From positions 217,001-281,000 of the forward strand of contig NC_087384.1 of the NCBI RefSeq assembly GCF_963675165.1: 64,000 nucleotides of DNA, in the 5' to 3' direction. Both the position numbers and the translations under genes were made by a program. A model generated the notes under the pieces. That model did not search any database, was not told where the DNA came from, and worked only from the letters and a program-made list of their open reading frames with translations. Of this stretch, positions 24,354-41,519 are shown one piece after another; positions within the stretch are counted from its first letter, which is position 1; each line of letters starts with the position of its first letter. The stretch is from Halichondria panicea (Eukaryota > Porifera > Demospongiae > Suberitida > Halichondriidae).

Positions 24354-27300
24354 ATGCCAGGTGAAGGAGATTACACGGATACAGTCCGAGAGGACGAGAC
24401 CTCCACTGTGAATGGAGACAAAGCAAAGCCAGTCAGGAGATTCACATGGCAGGAACTGAGTCAACTGAATGAGCCTCACAATGCACATGTTGCTGTCAGG
24501 GGAAAGGTAGATCTATATACTGTGACAATCTTATATAGTAATAAAAATAAATACAAATATATATAGAAGTATAATTATTATTATAATTATAGTATTAAAA
24601 TATATAGATAAAAATAATTATATCTATATACTTGTAAAAAAAACCCTTTTGAGGAAATGCATGCATGTACATCTATCTATATAGCTATGGAAACGGTAAC
24701 CACCTCTGCAAATTAGTCTCGCGAAAACCAGACCCAAAAAATAGGATCTGGCCAGTTTCATTGTGCGTCACCATGCATGCCACAAAATATGATAAATGTT
24801 TGAAAAAGTAGCTGCGCTTGCTAGATTTGGCAAATCTAGTGGTTTAACAATAATATTATGCATGTTCCCTAACTATAGTAGCCACTTATTATATCACTAC
24901 AAACAGTCACTATAAACTTAGACTGCATGCACAAGTAGCGTATTGTGTAATTTGCCAGATGTTATCTCCCGGATGAAACGTCTGGCTTGCGAGACTATCT
25001 GCCAATAATTATGATCAATAATGCTCGGTCGAGATTGATTTGTTCGTTCCCTCTAATGCAGGTGTATGACGTGAGTTCGTTTGTGGCTAGACACCCTGGG
25101 GGTATGGAGCAGATCATGATGGGGGCAGGCAGGGACATCACACAAGTCTTTGAGTCCTACCATCCTTTCTCCATTTACAATATGCTGAACAAGTTCTACG
25201 TTGGTGAACTAGTGGACAACGAAATGCCTGTCTTTCTGAAACGAAGGTGAGTGTTTATTGTACTCATCTCACTTTCAATTTCATTATTTTCTCTCTTTAG
25301 TGAATTCTACGGAGTGCTCAAAGAGAGGGTTAGCAAATACTTCAAGGACAACAACATTGTATGTCATACACGACCATTTTACACAGACACGTCAGTATAA
25401 CGTACCATTCCATGCAGGATCCTAAAGTAGACTACTGGATGTTCATGCGATACATTTTAATCTTTCTGACAGCCAATCTCTGCTGGGCTAGCACGGTATA
25501 TAGGTATAATTATTGAGATTGTGTGATAATTATTTCTCTCCCTGCATGCATGTTAGATGTTTGTGTACGAGAGCTGGACGCTGCTGTTACTGGCTGCTGT
25601 AGGCTGGGGGTTCTTTACTGCTCTGGTGGCTATGACCTGCACTCACGATGCAAGGTATGCTGGCTGCATGTTCTAGTGTAATTATACTACGCACTAAAAT
25701 CTATTTGCGTTGAGTTTAGCCCCGGAAGTTCTGTGGTCGATTATAGTTTCATTTAGGGGTTTATGTGGTTGACAAGTATATGCCATGCAGGAACTTTACA
25801 TAGGAAATGCTAAATTTTATATATAGCTGGTTGGAGCTTATCACCTTTAAAGCATATAGATAGAAGCACTTTTTAACAAGGAATCCTATGGTATATGAAT
25901 TTTTGAAATTGAGCAAACTATGACAAAGTTGTTATGACAACATTATGAAGACCAAACTCAAGTCAAATATATATGTATATATAGTCTTGTATGTCAGGCA
26001 ACCTCTGTACTTTATGTAGTAATGAAGATTTTGATACTGTATATTCCCACACTCAGTCATTTTTCCGTGACACACAAGCCGTGGGTGTGGAAGTTGGTTG
26101 CTTCACTCCTCAACTTTTCAATCGGAGGCTCAAACATAGTCTGGACCTACCAACATATTCTTGGGCATCATATCTACACCAATATAGATGGAGCTGACCC
26201 GGATATTGTCACAGCCTCTAATAATGTAAGCCAACTCTTTAGCTTGTAAAGAGTCCTCCTATAATACGTAAAATGTGCACTGAGTGAGGGATTTTTTGTA
26301 GGATATTCCTGACATTCGCCGGATCAAGTGGGAGCAGAAATGGATTCCACGCTACCTCTACCAGCACGTCTATGTGCCCATGCTCTATTGTCTGGTAATA
26401 GGATTTTCTATCTTAACTAATTATTATTGTTAATAATTCTTACATGCAGTTAGTTGTGAAAACTCGTCTTCAAGACATCCTCATCTTGTTTTCTGGAAAA
26501 AATGGTAAACATAATTATGTGCTTGCAAGAGCTTTTTAATACTTACTTGTTTTGATTAGCTGACTTCTTGATTTTTTTCTGATAGGCAATATTCGGATGA
26601 ATCCTCTGTTCCTCAACCAATGGGTGATATTTATCCTGGGTAAGCTCGGGCACTTGACTTGTTACGTTGTCATTCCAGCATTCATCATACCCTGGCCACA
26701 ACTGGTGAGATATGATGTGTGTATATATACTGTATAGGTCATTTTGATCTTTATTGTTTACTTCTTATCTAATGTGTTACCGTATTACTGAACATTACTA
26801 TATGCGAACTTTGATCATACACTTTACAAAAATAAAATCGCAGAACGCAATAGTTAGATCGCAAAGGGTCAATTTTTCTGCTGATTTGGCTCATTCGCAA
26901 AGGTTGTTCACCCACAAAATGTTCTATATATATAGTGATACATGCAGTAGTTAATTGATGTAGCTGCGGTTTATCTGCATGGGCCCCTCCCTGTAGTAAT
27001 TAATTTAATAGGCTAATAATTGTATACCACTGTAGTTGGTGGCAATTCTTGTATCTGACGTGTGTATGTCGTACTGGCTGGCTCTCACCTTTCAAGTCTC
27101 GCATGTCGTGAGTGAGGTAAGCAATTGTACATGCTTTAATTTTAAGCCATGCATGCATTATTGTTTCGTTGCTTTCTTCAGGTTGAATGGCCGAAACCTG
27201 ACAAAGATAATGTAGTTCATATGGACTGGTACGTACAGCCAATGCTGTAGATTCTAGTAACTTAATTTAAGCCTGAATATGCAGGGCTGAGATGCAGGTA

Positions 27301-27552
27301 GCCACCACACAGGACTATGCTACCAACAGTTGGTTCTGGACTGTCTTCACTGGAGCCCTAAACCATCAGACCACCCACCATCTCTTCCCCGGCATCATAC
27401 AGTCACACTACCCAAAAATAACTCCGATTCTTGCACAAACCTGCAAAGAGTTCGGGTTACCCTACCACTGTAAGAACTCCTTCAAGGAGGCATTGGGCTG
27501 TCATATTGGACACTTGAAAAACTTAGGACAGAATAGCAAGAAAGAACAATAA
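24354..27552 (+). CDS. Cytochrome b5-fused front-end fatty acid desaturase, copy 1
   Basis: Twelve exons (24354-24506, 25062-25246, 25301-25358, 25418-25495, 25557-25654, 26057-26225, 26302-26394, 26450-26504, 26586-26704, 27036-27116, 27182-27228, 27285-27552) give 467 aa. The N-terminal cytochrome b5 domain has the heme motif HPGG (ARHPGGMEQIM). The desaturase has three His boxes: HDASH across the exon 5/6 junction, QHILGHH in exon 6, and HQTTHH in the last exon, where Gln replaces the first His as is typical of front-end delta-5/delta-6/delta-8 enzymes. It should sit in the ER membrane and insert a double bond between the carboxyl end and an existing one, using electrons from the fused b5. 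Regiochemistry cannot be read from sequence; in sponges such enzymes are candidates for delta-5,9 demospongic acid synthesis. Confidence 0.95.
24715..24998. mobile_element. MITE in desaturase 1 intron 1
   Basis: TAGTCTCGCGAAAACCAGAC at the left and GTCTGGCTTGCGAGACTA at the right form imperfect terminal inverted repeats of about 18-20 bases around 285 bases of non-coding DNA. The paralogous intron in desaturase 2 lacks it, so it arrived in copy 1 (or was lost from copy 2) after duplication. Confidence 0.7.
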
Positions 27553-27877
27553 AACACTCTTGAGAGATCTACTAGTACAGTATAGTATACATGTACAGTG
27601 AAGGGTTAGCCATGCTGTTTACAATACAATTATAATTAAAGTATGGGATTGTATGTATTATGACTGACGCATGCAGTGTCAAAATTGTTATGGGCATGCG
27701 CAAAACAATGCAGCCCCACCCCTTTTGTATAGAAAAGGTCAACTCTGGATACTTTCCGGAATACTCACCAGATTGTAAGCACGGTATCATTATCTGCATG
27801 GAAGTGCACATTGCTAGCTAGCTACTCTGACACTGAAGACCAAGATAGAAGATCCAAGATCACCACTGACCCTAGAG
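27553..27877. other. Spacer between tandem desaturases
   Basis: This is a 325-base spacer. The last 50 bases before the second ATG (GAAGACCAAGATAGAA..GAGATGCCAGG) resemble the 5' leader of copy 1, so the duplication unit included promoter-proximal DNA. Confidence 0.6.
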
Positions 27878-30800
27878 ATGCCAGGTGAAGGAGATTACAC
27901 GGATACAGTCCGAGAGGACAAGACCTCCACTGTGAATGGAGACAAAGCAAAGCCAGTCAGGAGATTCACATGGCAGGAACTGAGTCAACTGAATGAGCCT
28001 CACAATGCACATGTTGCTGTCAGGGGAAAGGTAGATCTATATACTGTGACAATCCAGTATAGATATGGCCGGCCGGCCGGCTGGCTAGAGCTAGCTATTA
28101 GAAAAACCAAGAGTTCCTAATGAACTCTTGGAAAAACCCCTGATTGTACTTATGGGAACAATGTCACCTGAGTCACCTCTGCATGATAATGTTAATCAAT
28201 ATTACTTGGTCGAGATTGATTTGTTCGTTCCCTCTAATGCAGGTGTACGACGTGAGTTCGTTTGTGGCTAGACACCCTGGGGGCATGGAGCAGATCATGA
28301 TGGGGGCAGGCAGGGACATCACACAAGTCTTTGAGTCCTACCATCCTTTCTCCATTTACAATATGCTGAACAAGTTCTACGTTGGTGAACTAGTGGACAA
28401 CGAAATGCCTGTCTTTCCAAAACGAAGGTGAGTGTTTGTTGTACCCGTCTCACTTTCAATTTCATTATTTTCTCTTCTCAGTGAATTCTACGGAGTACTT
28501 AAAGAGCGAGTTAGCAAATACTTCAAGGACAACAACATCGTATGTCATACACGACCATTTTACACAGACACGTCAGTATAACGTACCATTCCATGCAGGA
28601 CCCTAAAGTAGACTACTGGATGTTCATGCGATATACTTTATTCTTTCTGACAGCCAATCTCTGCTGGGCTAGTACGGTAGGGGTGAGATTGTGTGGTATG
28701 ATTATTTTGTTGCTCTTGTTCCTGTTAGATGTTTGTGTATGAGAGCTGGACGCTGCTGTTACTGGCTGCTGTTGGCTGGGGATTCTTTACTGCTCTGGTG
28801 GCTATGACCTGTACCCATGATGCAAGGTATGCTGGCTGGCTCTTCTAGAACGGCCATAACTTTAGTTCCGTTGCTCCAATCACATTGTGATTTTCTGAAA
28901 GCGTTTTATCTTAAAATCAAAAGTCTATTTTGGGCCTGTTTTTGACAAAATATATGGTCCATAGTCTTTTTCAGAAAAATTATGGCTCGTTCCAAATTGA
29001 ACATACCATCTGAAAGAGCTCCTTCTAAGAAATTGGACCATCAGAACTCTAGTTACAAAGCCAATATAGTGCTCTAAAAACGCAAATTATTAGTTTATGT
29101 AGCGTAATGTTAGCAGAATTAATGCAACTCTGTACAGTAAATAAACTCTCACAGACTCTCACACTGTACGTATATTCCCACACTCAGTCATTTTGCTGTG
29201 ACACACAAGCCGTGGGTATGGAAGTTGGTGGGTTCGGTCCACGACATGTACCAGGGAGCGTCGATACTGGCCTGGATGTATCAGCACACGCTAGGCCACC
29301 ATCCGTACACCAACATAGATGGAGCTGATCCTGACATTGTCACGGCTGCAGATGTAAGGAAACTAGTTCTACTTTGATGTAATAACATGTTCATTTTTGT
29401 CCTGTATAATCAAGACTAGATAAGAGTGCCTGTATAATTATAAGTTTTAAAATGATTTTTTTGTAGGATATTCCTGACATTCGTCGGATCAAGTGGGAGC
29501 AGAGATGGATGCCACGCTACCTCTACCAGCACGTCTATGTGCCCATGCTCTATTGTCTGGTGAGTACCGTACCTACATTATGTGTACCTGTTTAAAGCTC
29601 TAGCATGGATCTTCTCTCATTTCCCCAACAGTTGGGCCTGAAGACACGTTTTCAAGACTTCTACATCATGTTTACTCTGAAGAACTGTGAGTTGCTCCAC
29701 ATGCTGTTTCGCATAATTATCCTTACAGAGCTTACAACTTTACAATTCCTTTGTAAGAGCTCAACATTATGTGTTCTAACACAACTCTAGGTTGTGTTTT
29801 TATTTTATTTTATTTCTGCAGCTACTATTCGCCTCAACCGTCCATTCCCTAATCAGTGGTTCTTGTTCTTCTTGGGCAAGTTCACACATGTTGTGCACCG
29901 TGCTGTCATCCCAGCCTTCTTTATGCCATGGCCTCAGTTGGTGAGTCCTTATAGACCCTGCTTGTGTGTTGAATGTTCTTCACTGTGTGTGTGTGTGTGT
30001 GTTGGATGCTGTGTATGTGGTGTAGAGTACATGTGTTAGTATGCGTAGTAGCTTTAGCCAGTGTAGAAAGCTGGGAAATTAATTATGCGGTCTAACGAAG
30101 CTGTTCTACACCACAGTAGCTAGGAATGAGACATGATGTGTGCTTTATGTGTGTGTGTGTTTTATGCTCATTAACAGTGATGTTATCACCCCCACAGTTG
30201 GTGGCAAACATTGTGGCTGAGATGTGTGGTAGTTACTGGTTGGCCCTCATCTTCCAGACCTCCCACGTCATCGGGGAGGTGAGTGCATGAGGCATGACCT
30301 TTGTATATTGGAGCTATCTATCTTGGGCCAAATTAATGTAATCCATTGTTCTCTTCTATCCAGGTTGAATGGCCCAAACCTGATAAGGACAACGTTGTTC
30401 ATATGGACTGGTAAGTGTTCACTTGCACGAATGCAATCAGTGGAACCTTTCGTACAATTAATGTATACAGTATTCTCATGGCACCAACTCATGTGCTCCT
30501 GATGGCACCTATAATTTTTTTAAAACTCGCCATGTTGATATACGAGCCTATAGGACTGAGTGATTGCTTCCATGTACTTAAGAAGCTGTACCCTTACAAG
30601 CTGTACTCTTACAATTGCATTTCTGCTGCTCTCACTTGCAGGGCTGAGATGCAAGTAGCCACCACACAGGACTATGCTACCAACAGTTGGTTCTGGACTG
30701 TGTTCACTGGGGCACTCAACCATCAGACCACCCACCATCTCTTCCCTGGCATCATACAGTCACACTACCCAAAGATAACTCCGATTCTTGCACAAACCTG

Positions 30801-30915
30801 CAAGGATTTCGGTATAACCTATCATTATGTCGATACTACTCGGGAAGCTTTGAGCTGTCATATTGATCACTTGAAGAAGTTGGGACAGGGACAGAGCGCA
30901 AAGAAAGAACAATGA
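27878..30915 (+). CDS. Cytochrome b5-fused front-end fatty acid desaturase, copy 2
   Basis: The same twelve-exon structure (27878-28030, 28243-28427, 28482-28539, 28599-28676, 28729-28826, 29188-29353, 29467-29559, 29632-29686, 29822-29940, 30198-30278, 30364-30410, 30642-30915) gives 468 aa. HPGG, HDASH, QHTLGHH and HQTTHH are all present, so it should be active. Exons 1-5 are almost identical to copy 1 (exon 1 differs by one codon, Glu to Lys). Exon 6 around the second His box is clearly diverged (SVHDMYQGASILAWMYQHTLGHHPYTN against SLLNFSIGGSNIVWTYQHILGHHIYTN in copy 1, shown here only to compare), as are exons 8-10 and the C-terminal tail. The two enzymes may therefore differ in substrate or position of attack. 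Intron 5 contains a palindromic MITE-like element absent from copy 1. Confidence 0.95.
28849..29085. repeat. Palindromic MITE-like element, copy E
   Basis: In intron 5 of desaturase 2, CGGCCATAACTTTAGTTCCGTTG..TTTTCTGAAAGC on the left pairs with AGAAATTGGACCATCAGAACTCTAGTTACA on the right. It is in reverse orientation to copy A, with an internal deletion. Confidence 0.7.
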
Positions 30916-31289
30916 AAGAAGATTGCAGCCGGCGAGTATTTAGATGTATTATTATTATAGGTGAACATTTTTATCTTCTATAGATGTTGTATAATTTATG
31001 TGCATTATTGGAGGGCGGCGATTTTTATAATTATAATAATGGACTTATTTAATACCGATTTTTCTCTAATAATTATACCAGATCATTGCAGTAGAAAGTA
31101 TAAAAGCAAAAGTTCGGCCTAAGAATTTTCTGCTATAAAGTTGAGCAGGCAATATTAATTTTCTTTGCCAATATAAATGTGTACTGCAACAACATTGCAT
31201 ACTATGGAATTAAAAACAACAATTAAAAACATCAGCACATGCAATCAACTATTAAACACACAGTGCTAACATTATATATACAGTCTATA
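30916..31289. other. Convergent 3' region, desaturase 2 and PHETA-like
   Basis: The stretch is AT-rich and contains the two 3' UTRs. No additional gene is evident. Confidence 0.5.
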
Positions 31290-32291
31290 TTAGGACTTTC
31301 GATCATCTTTGAGGGCTTTCATGGCTTGTGTGAATTCCTCGTGCATTTTGTAGATACTCTTCTGGCTATCGAGTGGAGCGACCACTTGTCTCCCCTCTCC
31401 ATTGTGGGTGGCAGAGTATGGTTGGGGCTTGGGGGGTCTGTGTGGAGACTCTTCCCGGTTAGGGGAGGGTTGTAGGACGGGGGTACGATCCAGAGTGCTA
31501 GGGGGGGATAGGGGGCGGCTGGGGTTACTCAGTGGAGCTTGAGGTACCAAAGGACTCGAATGAGGTGGCTTATGACTTTGTACAAAGTCTATGCTGTCCG
31601 TGTGATCCACAGAGGGTGGTGGCTGGTGTGACGGGCGTGAAGGAGAGTGTATTGTCATACTCTTTTTAGTGACCTTGGGGGGAACAGGAGGAGCTTCTTC
31701 ATCTGAGTCTACGTCCACCAATATCCCTTTCTTCACTCGTACTTTAGGAGGGCTGCGTGCGGCGGCCAGGGGATTTCCCCCGTCCGAGGAGTGGGAGGGG
31801 ACCTTCTCTGATTTGGAGCGCGTCGGTAGACGAGCTGTGCCTTTGGGAGGACCAACGTGAAGCAGGCTCATATCCGAGGCACTCTCTTGCTTGCTACTCG
31901 AGGTTAGGACAGTCACTCGACGTTGCAGCTCTGTCACAATGCTCCGAAGGTACTCGTAACTAGCGTGAGAGATGGCTTTGATCCATGACTGCATTTCCTC
32001 GTCATTGTCAGCATACAATATGTACGTTCGTGTGCCTATACCATCGAAAGAGATTTCAAATGAATATCGGCCGTGAGAGGAAACTTGTACTGAGCAGGCT
32101 TCTAGGACAATAACACCAAGAGGCTCCTTGTCTTGTTTCTTCTGGAAGTAAAACAGTAGGTTGCCTTTCAGCACAAACCAACGTCTCTGTATGTCTTGTC
32201 TGAGATCACCCTTCTTTTGGAGATAGCCCTCTTTGTCGACAGGTGACGAACACACGGCAAAGCTTGCCACATTCTTCTCGTTGAGTCGCAT
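31290..32291 (-). CDS. Sesquipedalian (PHETA)-like PH-domain protein
   Basis: This single-exon gene encodes 333 aa. The start MRLNEKNVASFA matches the MKLNERSVAHYA start of sesquipedalians. A PH domain spans about residues 17-110 (EGYLQKKGD, RRWFVLKGNLLFYF, WIKAISHASYEYLR). The middle is Ser/Pro-rich with a PPVPPK SH3-ligand motif. Near the C-terminus SIYKMHEEFTQAM resembles the F&H peptide (FSTLHDWYGQEI in vertebrates) by which these proteins bind the inositol phosphatase OCRL. Family role: endosome-to-Golgi and recycling traffic. The conserved N-terminus, PH fold and F&H-like peptide in the right order support the call; the linker is longer than in vertebrates. Confidence 0.88.
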   Translation of the reverse strand: MRLNEKNVASFAVCSSPVDKEGYLQKKGDLRQDIQRRWFVLKGNLLFYFQKKQDKEPLGVIVLEACSVQVSSHGRYSFEISFDGIGTRTYILYADNDEEMQSWIKAISHASYEYLRSIVTELQRRVTVLTSSSKQESASDMSLLHVGPPKGTARLPTRSKSEKVPSHSSDGGNPLAAARSPPKVRVKKGILVDVDSDEEAPPVPPKVTKKSMTIHSPSRPSHQPPPSVDHTDSIDFVQSHKPPHSSPLVPQAPLSNPSRPLSPPSTLDRTPVLQPSPNREESPHRPPKPQPYSATHNGEGRQVVAPLDSQKSIYKMHEEFTQAMKALKDDRKS

Positions 32292-32515
32292 CTCTCAATA
32301 CTCTAGAACTAGCGCTAGCACACAAAACTGACTATAGGCCAGGAGACTATAATTAATTGACTGTGTATTTTATCACTTTCACCACGCCCATGTAAACGAA
32401 TTTTAACTTTACTCTCAGACTCTACTTTTCGTTACAATAGAACAATTTTTTTTTAGATTGCTTATTATAATAGTCTCGTGGGCCATACTCTACAATCTCT
32501 GCATTCATTGTGAAC

Positions 32516-32700
32516 AGTCTGTCTGTGTGTGCATGTGTGTGTTTATTCCAGCTGTATGCAATGCAACGAAAACTAACAGCTTGTATAGGCTTCTAGCCAC
32601 ATTCTCTTGGATTTTGATTTGTGGATAAAACTTCTTTCTCGAGTTATGGCTAGTTTGACCATAATATGGTTTGACTCACATTGAAGGCTGTTGCAGAATC
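32516..32700. repeat. Dispersed repeat, copy 2 (inverse copy at 23905-24110)
   Basis: On the minus strand it reads ..ATAACTCGAGAAAGAAG.., ATCCACAAATC, GGCTAGAAGCCTATAC, CAGCTGGAATAAACACACACATGC, in the order seen at 23905-24110. Confidence 0.5.
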
Positions 32701-33187
32701 TTTCATTAGCATCGATCATCTCTGTAGACTGTTTGCATGCACACAAACTTTCTATTCAACATATGAATTAGCCTTGCACTAGCTAGATCCAGTACAAGAG
32801 TCAGAAAAGATAATTCAGAACCGAGATTTCCAACCAGCAACAAAACCGTTTAAATAGTGCTAGTACTGCCACTGAAGACAGTAGGAACTACTACCACTGC
32901 AGTAGGAACTGTTGCCTAATGAAAGACAGCAGGAGGCTGTTGCAAATGGAAGCAACCATACAGCACCACCATTGGCTGGCTATGTAGAATATCACTCTCA
33001 CTGTACTCAGATCCTCTATCATGTGTCTGAGAGGCACTAGATTAGTCATCCTTTAACGGACATCATCCAACCTCTCAGTCTGAACTCCGAATAATTGTAC
33101 GTAGCTTCCATGCATTGCCTTCCCTTATCCATTATGTTTATAAAAAAACTAAAAAATAAAAAAAAAAACTACCACTGTAACCAGGGG

Positions 33188-33316
33188 GCTGTTGACTATC
33201 ACAATGAAAGACTACAGGCCGGAGGGCTGTGTGATCTAATGAAGACTACAGGAGGGCTGTGATCTAATGAAAGACTACAGGAGACCTGTTGACTATCACA
33301 ATGAAAGACTACAGGA
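33188..33316 (+). repeat. Minisatellite, AATGAAAGACTACAGG units
   Basis: Four units of about 28-33 bases share AATGAA(A)GACTACAGG and GTTGACTATCACAATG or GTGATCTAATG. Looser relatives lie at 32875-32960. Confidence 0.7.
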
Positions 33317-33433
33317 AAGTGAGTTACGGCCGGTTTCCCGGCCACCCACCTACAGCTCCGGAGCCCCGGTTTATAACCCACACGCTACATGGGTGAACTG
33401 CAACAAGTCAAAAACGTGGGAGGAAGGGGATCT

Positions 33434-33487
33434 TTTAGCCTCGATTCCAGGCCGCACTAAAGATGAGGCCTTGTGTGAAGGAGGCAG
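33434..33487. repeat. Short hairpin repeat (GGCCTGG..TCGAGGCTA family)
   Basis: AGCCTCGATTCCAGGCCGC..GAGGCCTTGTGTGAAGGAGGC is the reverse complement of the copy at 2128-2176, with a few changes. Confidence 0.6.
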
Positions 33488-33746
33488 CTAGCCAATGCAA
33501 TGTAGCCAGTGCATGCAGCTAGGGATCTTTGTGCATAATATACTCTCTGAGCTGATCATGAGACTGAAAATTAGAAAAAGAGTGGAGGGAGTTTAGAAGA
33601 GGCCTACAGATTTAAGGCTATTTAATTAACAACTGCATTGTTGACTGCAATCAAAACAATAAAACTTGTGACTGACACAGTGCAAAAAAAGTGTTCATGT
33701 ATATCATGTTCGAATTACAGTTTCATATAAAATAATTGTGCTCTGT

Positions 33747-38880
<5,134 letters not shown>

Positions 38881-39084
38881 CTTCTCGCTGCAGCTAGCTC
38901 CAGCAACCGTTACAAGCTAAAAGCTGAAAGCTTCTTTGTGCTCTGTAAAATTCTGCTGGTTCAGCAAAGAAAAGGTCACATGGAGATCTAATGGTGTGTT
39001 GTCTTGGCAACAAAATAATTATTGTAAGGCAAAATCAAAACAAAGATCAAGACCTCCTAGATCCTATACATACGCAAGCTAGCT
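38881..39084. promoter_or_regulatory. Bidirectional promoter, secreted protein and DRC10
   Basis: Only 204 bases separate the two start codons. GTTGTCTTGGCAAC at 38998-39011 resembles the RFX X-box GTTGCCATGGCAAC (11 of 14 positions), which fits regulation of the cilium gene DRC10. Function is inferred. Confidence 0.5.
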
Positions 39085-41187
39085 ATGGCTACAGCCACAA
39101 TGCCTCTGAGTAGAGCCTTCAAAGCATCACCTGTCTCCTTCGAAACGAATAAAACGGACTCACGACGTGTGCGATTAATCAAGAAAGGCGGACGTACGGA
39201 CACCCTCAGTCCCACCACCCCACTGTCAGAGGACCCACTGCGAATACTGGCTCCTGCTCAGAAGAAACTCAGTACTATAGAATCACAACGCGTACTGGGA
39301 GTCATAGACGAAACCATGAAACGATTGGAGGGAGTGTCGACACTATCCCAGTTGGTTGGATCCATTGATCGTCTCTCAGTGTCTCTAGGATCAGAGCTAG
39401 TCTTGCTACTGGAGGAGTATAAAAGTCTAGTGGCCCAGTACAATGCTCTGTATCTGGCCATGAATCCAACAGGTAGCAGTACTACTGTGGACAGTGCTAG
39501 TATCAGCAGGTTGGCGAGGGAGAGCTTCTCAGTTGGATCACCAAACAGTATCAGCAGATTAGCTAGAGAGAGCTTCTCATTTGGATCGCCGCTTGGCAGC
39601 AGAACAAGTTTAGGGAGCGGAGAAGGGAGCTTACATGGACGACTAGAGCCACTGGAGGCAGTAAACAGCGAGGAGATGACTGAAGAGCGGCTAGTAGCTT
39701 TGGGGGATCGGTTGCGACATGTGGTGCGTTGTATACTGAGAGGTCTTAAAGAGAATCCGTCCATCTCTCCACTACTGCACTCAGTGGGAACGTCCAAGTC
39801 AAGTGTTGCTCTCATGGGGGCTATGAGGTGGGTTAAAAGTACTCATTTTACTGCAAATAAGTTACATATTCATATAATTTGTCGTACAGATATCAGCATA
39901 TCAACGAACATGTTCATTGTTTCTTTAGTGATCTTCGAGGGATTGTCAATGAGCGGCTCCTAACATCACAGGTGGAGGAGAAGAATCGAACAGAGCACCT
40001 GAGAGTGGTGGAGCAGAGGAGGGTCAGTGCTGAGGAGCTCATCAGAAAATTGGAGGAGGAGCTGGCACAGGCACAGGAGCAAATGAATAATGAGGTATGT
40101 AATTATAACCTCACTGTGTGTGTCAGTGTTGTTTCTACTCCATTATTATTCTGCTATTCTCTTAGCTAATGCTCCAATAGGTCATGTATTCTTATGCGGG
40201 ATTTTCTACTTATTATTTATCAAGGCTAACGTGACTTGTGTGCAGGTTTCTCTTAAGAACGATGAGATTAAGAGGCTCAAAGCGAACATTAAGACAGTCA
40301 TCAATCTAGCAGAGAACGCACATCGCAAGACCCAATTAGAGGCAACCAACCAGCAGAAGAGTGATACCGCTTCCTTTGACAGTCGTAAGAGTGCTCTGGA
40401 GGAGGGCATTGCCGGTCTGAGCAAGAAATACCGCGAGATGTTAGCTGAGCACAGAGAGAGGGAACAAGAACTCAGGAAGGTACATGTGCATGTGTGTACT
40501 ATACCCCTGTACTGATGTGTGGCATGATTTAATAGTCTGTGCATGATGTACATGTATAATTAGTGAAGTCTGTGATATTACCAGTCCTGCATGTCCTTAT
40601 AGAGGGCATTCAAACGTGAAACTGAGCTGGAGAACTGGATACAGAAGTATGACGCTGAGATGGGCGAGAAACAAGACGAGCTGGAGCAACTTGAAACAGA
40701 GTTTGATGAGGAGACAGGGCAACTCAAGGAGCTCAATGAGAAACTTGAGGTGGCTAGTCCATAGAAAGCAGTTTGCTAATTTGTGTATACTGAATTGGAA
40801 GGTCCAATTTCAATGAAGCTCTACTACTATTATTGTTTTTTGATAATTTAGATCAAGTCATTAGTACAGTTATAATTATGTACAGGCACAGGTATACATT
40901 AGTGTTATGAGAGCAATAATATAACTGCACTCTCTCCCTGCCTGCAGATTCTGAGGGTGGAGTACGAGGCAGTGAAAGCTGAACAAGACGAGGCACGTCG
41001 TCGTACAGATGAGGCTGATCGGAAACTGAGGCAAATGACCACAGCTTCACGCGTCATTCAGAGGATGTGGAGACGCTACATTGAGCATAAGAAAGCTCTG
41101 AAGGCCCAGGGCAAGGGCAAGAAAAAAGGAAAAAAAGGAAAAGGCAAAGGAAAAGGGAAGGGAAAAGGAAAGAAGAAAAAGAAATAA
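39085..41187 (+). CDS. IQCD: Dynein regulatory complex subunit 10 (IQ domain-containing D)
   Basis: Five exons (39085-39827, 39929-40094, 40246-40479, 40603-40749, 40948-41187) give 509 aa. The family belongs to the nexin-dynein regulatory complex linking outer doublets of motile cilia. Matches to animal DRC10 include LSTIESQRVLGVIDE near the N-terminus, SDLRGIVNERLLTS, and above all RETELENWIQKYDAEMGEKQDELEQLE in exon 4 (the vertebrate protein has ETEIENWIQKYDTEMGEKQEELE). An IQ-like motif, ASRVIQRMWRRYIEHKKAL, precedes a Lys/Gly tail of KGKGKGK type, also as in vertebrates. Most of the protein is coiled coil. A tandem duplication SISRLARESFS(V/F)GSP is visible near residues 145-175. Confidence 0.95.
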
Positions 41188-41519
41188 ACTCACAAACAAT
41201 GCTCAAAATTAATATTTTATTATGCCTTTATTATAATTATGTTGTGGTAGAGACGTTACGATTACTACAATTATGCAAAGATTGTACTTCACATTCTTAA
41301 CTGAGCATAATAACTATAAACAGCAAGTAGCCTTCTCTCTGCATGCAAAAAGAATTTATGTTGACTTTGAGACAAAAAATAATTAATGAAAATGAATGCA
41401 TAAAAAATTTTATGTCACACCCATACATAATTAGACAGTACATTCTCTAAGCTAAACCTACATTATATCTACGTTATAACAATTCTGTATGAGGAATGAA
41501 AATGAACTGATCAGATAGT
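41188..41519. other. Convergent 3' region, DRC10 and carboxypeptidase 1
   Basis: AATAAA overlaps the DRC10 stop codon, and TTTATT motifs lie at 41217-41234 on the other strand. Nothing else is seen. Confidence 0.5.

Larger units (their letters stand above)
32292..33746. other. Intergenic spacer with repeats
   Basis: About 1.45 kb. CACCACGCCCATG near 32380 may be a CACCC box for the PHETA-like gene. A dispersed repeat (32516-32700), a minisatellite (about 33188-33316) and a hairpin repeat (33434-33487) follow. No coding region is supported. Confidence 0.55.
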
